DNA of 46,845 nt, taken from the NCBI GenBank assembly GCA_945865905.1, contig CAMBFC010000001.1:238127-284971 (forward strand), given 5' to 3'. Source of the stretch: Rickettsia typhi (GTDB taxonomy: Bacteria; Pseudomonadota; Alphaproteobacteria; Rickettsiales; UBA1997). The notes under the pieces are model-generated. The model searched no databases and was not told the origin of the DNA. It saw only the letters and a program-made list of their open reading frames with translations. Below are positions 42,772-46,845 of this stretch, in pieces. The position numbers were made by a program, and so were the translations under genes. The first letter of the stretch is position 1. The number at the start of each line of letters is the position of its first letter.

Positions 42772-44082
42772 TTACTTTTTTAAAGCCTTTGAAAAAACCT
42801 CCAAACACCTTAATCTGGCCATTTTATGATCAATTATTGGTTTTGGATATTTTGCAGTTTTTAATTCTGGAATCCATTTTTTTATATATTTTTCTTCAGG
42901 ATCAAATCTTTCGGCCTGACTTTGGGGATTGAAAATGCGAAAGTAAGGAGCTCCATCACAACCGCTTCCAACCACCCATTGCCATCCTCCAACATTACTT
43001 GCTAAATCATAATCTAAAAGTTTTTCAGCAAAATATTTTTCGCCGAAGCGCCAATCAATCAAAAGATGTTTGCTTAAAAAACTAGCAACAACCATGCGAA
43101 CACGATTATGCATAAAGCCAGTTTCATTCAACTCTCGCATGCCTGCATCAACAATTGGATATCCCGTTTTTCCTTCGCACCATTTTTGAAAATCTTGCGA
43201 ATCATTGCTCCATGAGATTTTATCATATTGCGGCTTAAATGATGAAGTAGCCGAATGAGGAAAGTGATAAATAATCATCTGATAAAAATCGCGCCAAATT
43301 AATTCATCTAGCCATTTTTCACTTTCAACCATGGCAATAAGACAAAGTTGACGAATGCTTGCAGTACCAAATCTTAAGTGAAGACTTAAACGACTAGTGC
43401 CTTTAATAGCAGGAAAATCACGGTTTGAAGCATATTGAGAAATTATTTCTAAGTTGATTTTTCTTTTAGGAAAAAAGGCAAAATCAAAATCTTCAAAACC
43501 AATTTCTGCAAGCTTTGGCAAAGAAAATGGCGAACAGCGTAAGAAGTTTTTTTGATAATTTTCGCTAGGATAAGATTTTAAATAAAAATCATTTATGGCC
43601 TTTTTCCACTTGTTAGCATATGGCGTAAAAACTGTGTAGGGCTTTTTATCGTCTTTTAAAATTTCATCTTTTTCAAAAATAACATGATCCTTAAAGCCTT
43701 TAAAATCAACGCTTTGCGTCTTTAGCAATTTATAAATTTCTTTATCGCGATTTTGCCCATAAGGCTCATAGTCGCGATTTGCAAAAACCGTTTTTACATC
43801 ATAATCATTCACTAGTTTTTTAAAAACTTCCTCTGGTTTGCCATAAAAAATTTTTAAAGAAGATCCGAATTTTTCTAACTCAGTCTTTAAGCGGCTAATT
43901 TCTTGATGAATAAATAAAACCCTCGCATCTTTTTTATTTGTAAGTTGATCAAGAATATTGCGATCAAAAATAAAAATCGGCAAAACCGCAGAGCCAGATT
44001 TTAGAGCGTTCCACAAAGCAGCATTATCCCAGAGCCTTAAATCACGACGAAACCAAAAAATTGTAATTGAAGCCCTTGACAC
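42772..44082 (-). CDS. phrB: Deoxyribodipyrimidine photolyase
   Basis: Light-driven repair of cyclobutane pyrimidine dimers. The 436-residue class I CPD-type protein has an N-terminal antenna domain (ITIFWFRRDLRLWDNAALW) and a C-terminal FAD domain with GTSRLSLHLRFGTASIRQL, WRDFYQMIIYHFP, DAGMRELNETGFMHNRVRM, SFLSKHLLIDWRFGEKYF and NVGGWQWVVGSGCDGAPYFR. The Trp electron-transfer positions are present. Its presence implies that the organism is exposed to light, at least at some stage, which argues against a purely intracellular lifestyle. It lies 3 bases downstream of the DUF3833 gene. Confidence 0.95.
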   Translation of the reverse strand: MSRASITIFWFRRDLRLWDNAALWNALKSGSAVLPIFIFDRNILDQLTNKKDARVLFIHQEISRLKTELEKFGSSLKIFYGKPEEVFKKLVNDYDVKTVFANRDYEPYGQNRDKEIYKLLKTQSVDFKGFKDHVIFEKDEILKDDKKPYTVFTPYANKWKKAINDFYLKSYPSENYQKNFLRCSPFSLPKLAEIGFEDFDFAFFPKRKINLEIISQYASNRDFPAIKGTSRLSLHLRFGTASIRQLCLIAMVESEKWLDELIWRDFYQMIIYHFPHSATSSFKPQYDKISWSNDSQDFQKWCEGKTGYPIVDAGMRELNETGFMHNRVRMVVASFLSKHLLIDWRFGEKYFAEKLLDYDLASNVGGWQWVVGSGCDGAPYFRIFNPQSQAERFDPEEKYIKKWIPELKTAKYPKPIIDHKMARLRCLEVFSKALKK

Positions 44083-44085
44083 AAA

Positions 44086-44613
44086 TTAAAGTTTTTTAAA
44101 TGAGATAGATAAGGTGCCCACACGAAACCCAAATTTTGTCATTTGAGAAACATTGATTGCGGTTTTTTCATCAACTAAATAAATCCAATCAATTAAACGA
44201 ATATCGTAATCTGTGCCATCAACATTCACTTTCAAAACATAATCCATTTTAACCGCATTGCCATATTGTTGACCTTTAGCAATTCCTACAGTATCATGGG
44301 CTTTGGCAGTAAAATTATTATCATCTAAAAATTTTATGTCCCAAATACGACGATCTTTTTTGCCATCAGAAAAAATAAAATCTTCTTCTAGCTTTCCTTC
44401 ATTTCCTTTCCAAGCCCCTATCATTTTTACAGTGAAAGTTCTTGTTACCTCGCCAGCACGATTTTGCAAAATTCCCTGCGCTTCTAATTTTCCGTTTAGA
44501 TAATTGCGAATATCCATTTTTGGTGAATTTTTCGCATAAATTTTTGGATCAATAGATGAGCAGCCAAACAAAGAGAACATTGTCATAAGTATTAAAGTTT
44601 TTTTAAATTTCAT
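44086..44613 (-). CDS. DUF3833 lipoprotein
   Basis: 175 residues with a lipoprotein signal (MKFKKTLILMTMFSLFGCSS, lipobox LFGC) followed by a lipocalin-like beta protein: YLNGKLEAQGILQNRAGEVT, EEDFIFSDGKKDRRIWDI, AKGQQYGNAVKMDYVLKV, KFGFRVGTLSISFKK. The DUF3833 family is consistently found with MFS, photolyase and CFA genes. The exact role is unknown, perhaps lipid binding at the envelope. It overlaps the upstream MFS gene by 11 bases. Confidence 0.88.
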   Translation of the reverse strand: MKFKKTLILMTMFSLFGCSSIDPKIYAKNSPKMDIRNYLNGKLEAQGILQNRAGEVTRTFTVKMIGAWKGNEGKLEEDFIFSDGKKDRRIWDIKFLDDNNFTAKAHDTVGIAKGQQYGNAVKMDYVLKVNVDGTDYDIRLIDWIYLVDEKTAINVSQMTKFGFRVGTLSISFKKL

Positions 44614-45877
44614 AATTTTTTGTAAAATAATTTAGGTTCAAGATTGTAACTATTTTTAAAATACAAGGCAATAGCGCATAAACAAATGAAATGTGATTAA
44701 TCGATCCTGCGGCACTCAATCCGGGTTGATAGCCCAACATTCCAAGAAAAATTAAACTGCTTGAAGCGGCAATCATTAAACCAAGCTTTGTTACCAAATT
44801 CCACAAAGAAAAATAAGATGAGGTCATTTCTTTTTTATTGGCAATAATTTTGGCCAAAATTGCCGGTGGAGTGATTAAATCTGCGCCGAGGCAGGCTCCT
44901 GATAAAAAGCAAACAAGATAAAAATAATTGGCATTTTGGGCGGTTATAAAATAGGCAAAAAAGAAAGTTATCACCGAAAATGAAATTGACAGAACCCAAG
45001 ATTTAATCATACCAAATTTGTTGGAAAGATATTTCCACAAAGGAATAAAAAGGCAGGCCGAAATAAAATAGAGCGACAAAAACAATCCCAAACTTTCTTC
45101 TTTTTGCAATACATCACGAATATAAAAATTTAGATTTGCTGCTGGCAAACTTACTGCCACAGAGTTTAACAAGAATATTCCTAAGAAAACCAAAAATTTT
45201 CTATCTTGCAAAATATCAAGAAATTTGAATGTTGAAATTTTGATCGAAATTATATTTTCTATTTTTACTTTGCGAAAAAATCCAAAAGTTGCAACCAGCA
45301 TTAAGCCAACAAACACAAGGCTCAAAACCGAATATAATGAATTAGGATTGAGGTGAAAAAAATAAATAAAAGCTGTTGGCAATAAAAAAGCGAAAATCAT
45401 GCCGATTATTCCAAGCATTTCTTTAGCAGAATTTATTGCGATTCTTTCTTGATCATTTTGAGCAATTATCGCCGCAAGAGATTCAAAATTTATGACGACA
45501 AAATTAAAGCAGCTGTAGGTCGCGGTAAGAAATATTATAAACCAAATAATTGATAAATTTTGATCAAGAAACGCCGGTGGATTAAAAACCAAATAAAAAC
45601 TTAGGCACAAAAAAGATGACGCTATGTAAATAATTTTTTTATGGCTAGTTTTCTTTTGTGCAAGCGAGTCAGAAAAATAACCGATGAACGGGTCTTGCAC
45701 AGCATCAATAATGCGAATAAAAATTAACAAAAATCCAATTGTTGCAAGATCAATCTCAAATTTTCTGGCATAAAAATCACTGATGTTGAGATAGATCGGG
45801 ATCCCTACAAAGGCTAGGGGCAAGGCCAGAAATGAAAATGATAGAATTTGTGATTTTGGTATTTTTTTAGTGGTCAT
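44603..45877 (-). CDS. MFS transporter of the glycoside-pentoside-hexuronide (GPH) type
   Basis: First gene of the operon: 424 residues, about 12 membrane helices. The GPH-like motif IRIIDAVQDPFIGYFSDSLAQ follows helix 2, and GMIKSWVLSISFSVITFFF begins the second half. Homologues are part of the singlet-oxygen-responsive group in Rhodobacter, where the substrate is not established; a sugar is not assured. Upstream (45878-46111) I find no convincing ECF-sigma or sigma-70 promoter, only AT-rich sequence. Confidence 0.88.
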   Translation of the reverse strand: MTTKKIPKSQILSFSFLALPLAFVGIPIYLNISDFYARKFEIDLATIGFLLIFIRIIDAVQDPFIGYFSDSLAQKKTSHKKIIYIASSFLCLSFYLVFNPPAFLDQNLSIIWFIIFLTATYSCFNFVVINFESLAAIIAQNDQERIAINSAKEMLGIIGMIFAFLLPTAFIYFFHLNPNSLYSVLSLVFVGLMLVATFGFFRKVKIENIISIKISTFKFLDILQDRKFLVFLGIFLLNSVAVSLPAANLNFYIRDVLQKEESLGLFLSLYFISACLFIPLWKYLSNKFGMIKSWVLSISFSVITFFFAYFITAQNANYFYLVCFLSGACLGADLITPPAILAKIIANKKEMTSSYFSLWNLVTKLGLMIAASSSLIFLGMLGYQPGLSAAGSINHISFVYALLPCILKIVTILNLNYFTKNYEI

Positions 45878-46111
45878 TTTTTGTGTAAGATTGCGTGATT
45901 AATTCTTTTGGCAAGAATAGCTTAAGGTTGGGAATGGTTCAAGGGATTAATCAGGGGATCTATGAAGCAATAAAGAACATAATAATCTTTTCTGAACCAA
46001 AAAAGCGCGGAGTTCACAATTCTACACTTTTTGGTTTTTAATTTTTTAAAAAAGTCAGTTTTTCTGCACTTAATTCTCTGCGCAGCGCAAGAAAAATGTT
46101 TTTAATAATCA

Positions 46112-46711
46112 TTATGCAAGCGAATTGACAGCATTAGCAGCTGCCTTAGTTGCATCTGCAGCAGATGCTGCAGTTGAAGGAGTGTCTCCTTTTTTGCCTT
46201 TCAAAAAATCTGCAAATATTTTTTGTAAATCAGGATTGTCTTTAGATACCGCTATTACTTCTGCAGTAATTTTGGCGCCATTAACAAGCAATCCTTTAAC
46301 GATCTTTAAGGCTGCAGAGCGGACTTTTTCATCAACCAACTCTTCTGAATTGTTTGTTGCGCAGAATGCGCAGCTAATAGATAGTGCAGATAAAAAACCG
46401 TTTGCTCCTTGAACAGCATTATTAATCTTCTCAATATTGATTCTTTGCTCAAGCAAAAAATCTACCATCTCAAAATCAGATTTGCAACATGCTGCCAATA
46501 ATGCAAAACCGCCTCTTGCATCAACTATTTCAGGATTGGCATTATTTTGTAATAACGCTCGTGCCGCATCTATACTGCCAACGGAGCATGCATCACAAAA
46601 GGCTGTAATGCCATCATCTCGTAAAGAATTAACATTAATTCCTCTTTCTTTGCACAAAATGTTGATTACCTCAACTCGACCTTTTTGAGCCGCTAAATGA
46701 GACTGTTGCAA
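46112..46711 (-). CDS. Ankyrin-repeat protein, N-terminus uncertain
   Basis: The frame (TTG start at 46711) encodes about 3-4 ankyrin repeats: HLAAQKGRVEVINILC, NSLRDDGITAFCDACSVGSI, NPEIVDARGGFALLAACCKS, DFEMVDFLLEQRINIEK. A helical tail rich in Ala/Thr/Asp (DTPSTAASAADATKAAANAV) follows. Repeat 1 is cut at its beginning. In another frame just upstream, MIFSVIFLLGFATVSFS looks like a signal peptide, so a one-base change could join a secretion signal to the ankyrins. Ankyrin proteins of this size in host-associated bacteria are often effectors. The rest of the window to 46845 shows no gene. Confidence 0.75.
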   Translation of the reverse strand: MQQSHLAAQKGRVEVINILCKERGINVNSLRDDGITAFCDACSVGSIDAARALLQNNANPEIVDARGGFALLAACCKSDFEMVDFLLEQRINIEKINNAVQGANGFLSALSISCAFCATNNSEELVDEKVRSAALKIVKGLLVNGAKITAEVIAVSKDNPDLQKIFADFLKGKKGDTPSTAASAADATKAAANAVNSLA

Positions 46712-46845
46712 AACCCAATAAAAAAATAACAGAAAAAATCATAAAAAACAACTTGTTAATTACCAAAATTATCCATACAATCACACCCGTTTCAACCCTT
46801 GATTTCATTGGCTCAAATCAAGTTTAGGTTATCAAATTATCAGCA

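Noticed and set aside
45878..46111. Search for an ECF/sigma-E (ChrR-type) promoter in front of the ten-gene operon
   Set aside because: TGATT- and GATCC-like words occur but not with a matching -10 at proper distance, so no site is claimed.

Overview
The window is a gene-dense, AT-rich stretch of a bacterial chromosome. The protein families point to an alphaproteobacterium: separate NuoH/I/J/K subunits, an AddA-type helicase, a DUF1365/cyclopropane-synthase/FAD-oxidase/photolyase gene set, a BigR-like ArsR regulator and a PgpA with the DDLACG signature. The low GC, many gene remnants, abundant small palindromic repeats, an ankyrin-repeat protein and a DUF4116-repeat protein suggest a host- or protist-associated lineage in or near Rickettsiales/Holosporales. 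I cannot fix the family from this sequence alone.

Layout. 0-2.5 kb: end of GDP-mannose 4,6-dehydratase, folK, and an unrecognised protein with a mitochondrial-presequence-like N-terminus. 2.5-7.9 kb: secF, rpsT, serS, dapE and a pgpA-like gene. Two 170-180 bp perfect-armed palindromes lie here. They share a structured core but have different arms. 7.9-11.8 kb: nuoHIJK followed by a secreted DUF4116-repeat protein where nuoL would be expected. 11.8-14.1 kb: a TonB-dependent siderophore receptor behind Fur-box-like sites. 14.2-23.4 kb: replication, repair and wall genes (an AddA lacking its nuclease end, dnaN, recF, GtrA, xth, GNAT, murC, nth).

23.4-31.1 kb is an accessory and decaying region. 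It holds a BigR-like ArsR-rhodanese unit with two matching operators, and several genes whose ends survive but whose middles are gone (a carboxymuconolactone decarboxylase-like gene, a DOPA-dioxygenase-like gene, DUF3800). It also holds toxin remnants (PemK/MazF, YoeB), two 28-bp dif-like sites, and an apparently intact three-gene ABC-three-component (ABC-3C) conflict cassette: DUF2326 SMC-like ATPase, middle component and HNH protein. A redoxin/Atp10-like lipoprotein and a LysR regulator follow.

31.1-36.2 kb: a collapsed type I secretion operon (ABC membrane domain, HlyD stub and TolC, without the ATPase). Next comes an island bounded by two copies of the 3' end of a TIGR01777 epimerase gene. 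The island carries a third long palindrome, three paired-hairpin (REPIN-like) repeats, a truncated IS4 transposase, a tRNA-Ser(UGA) lacking its 5' end, and an HNH endonuclease with a good sigma-70 promoter. 36.2-45.9 kb: a ten-gene leftward operon (MFS, DUF3833 lipoprotein, photolyase, old yellow enzyme, SDR, FAD oxidase, DUF1365, CFA-type methyltransferase, chalcone-isomerase-like protein, epimerase). It resembles photo-oxidative-stress and fatty-acid-modification loci of other alphaproteobacteria. The window ends in an ankyrin protein gene.
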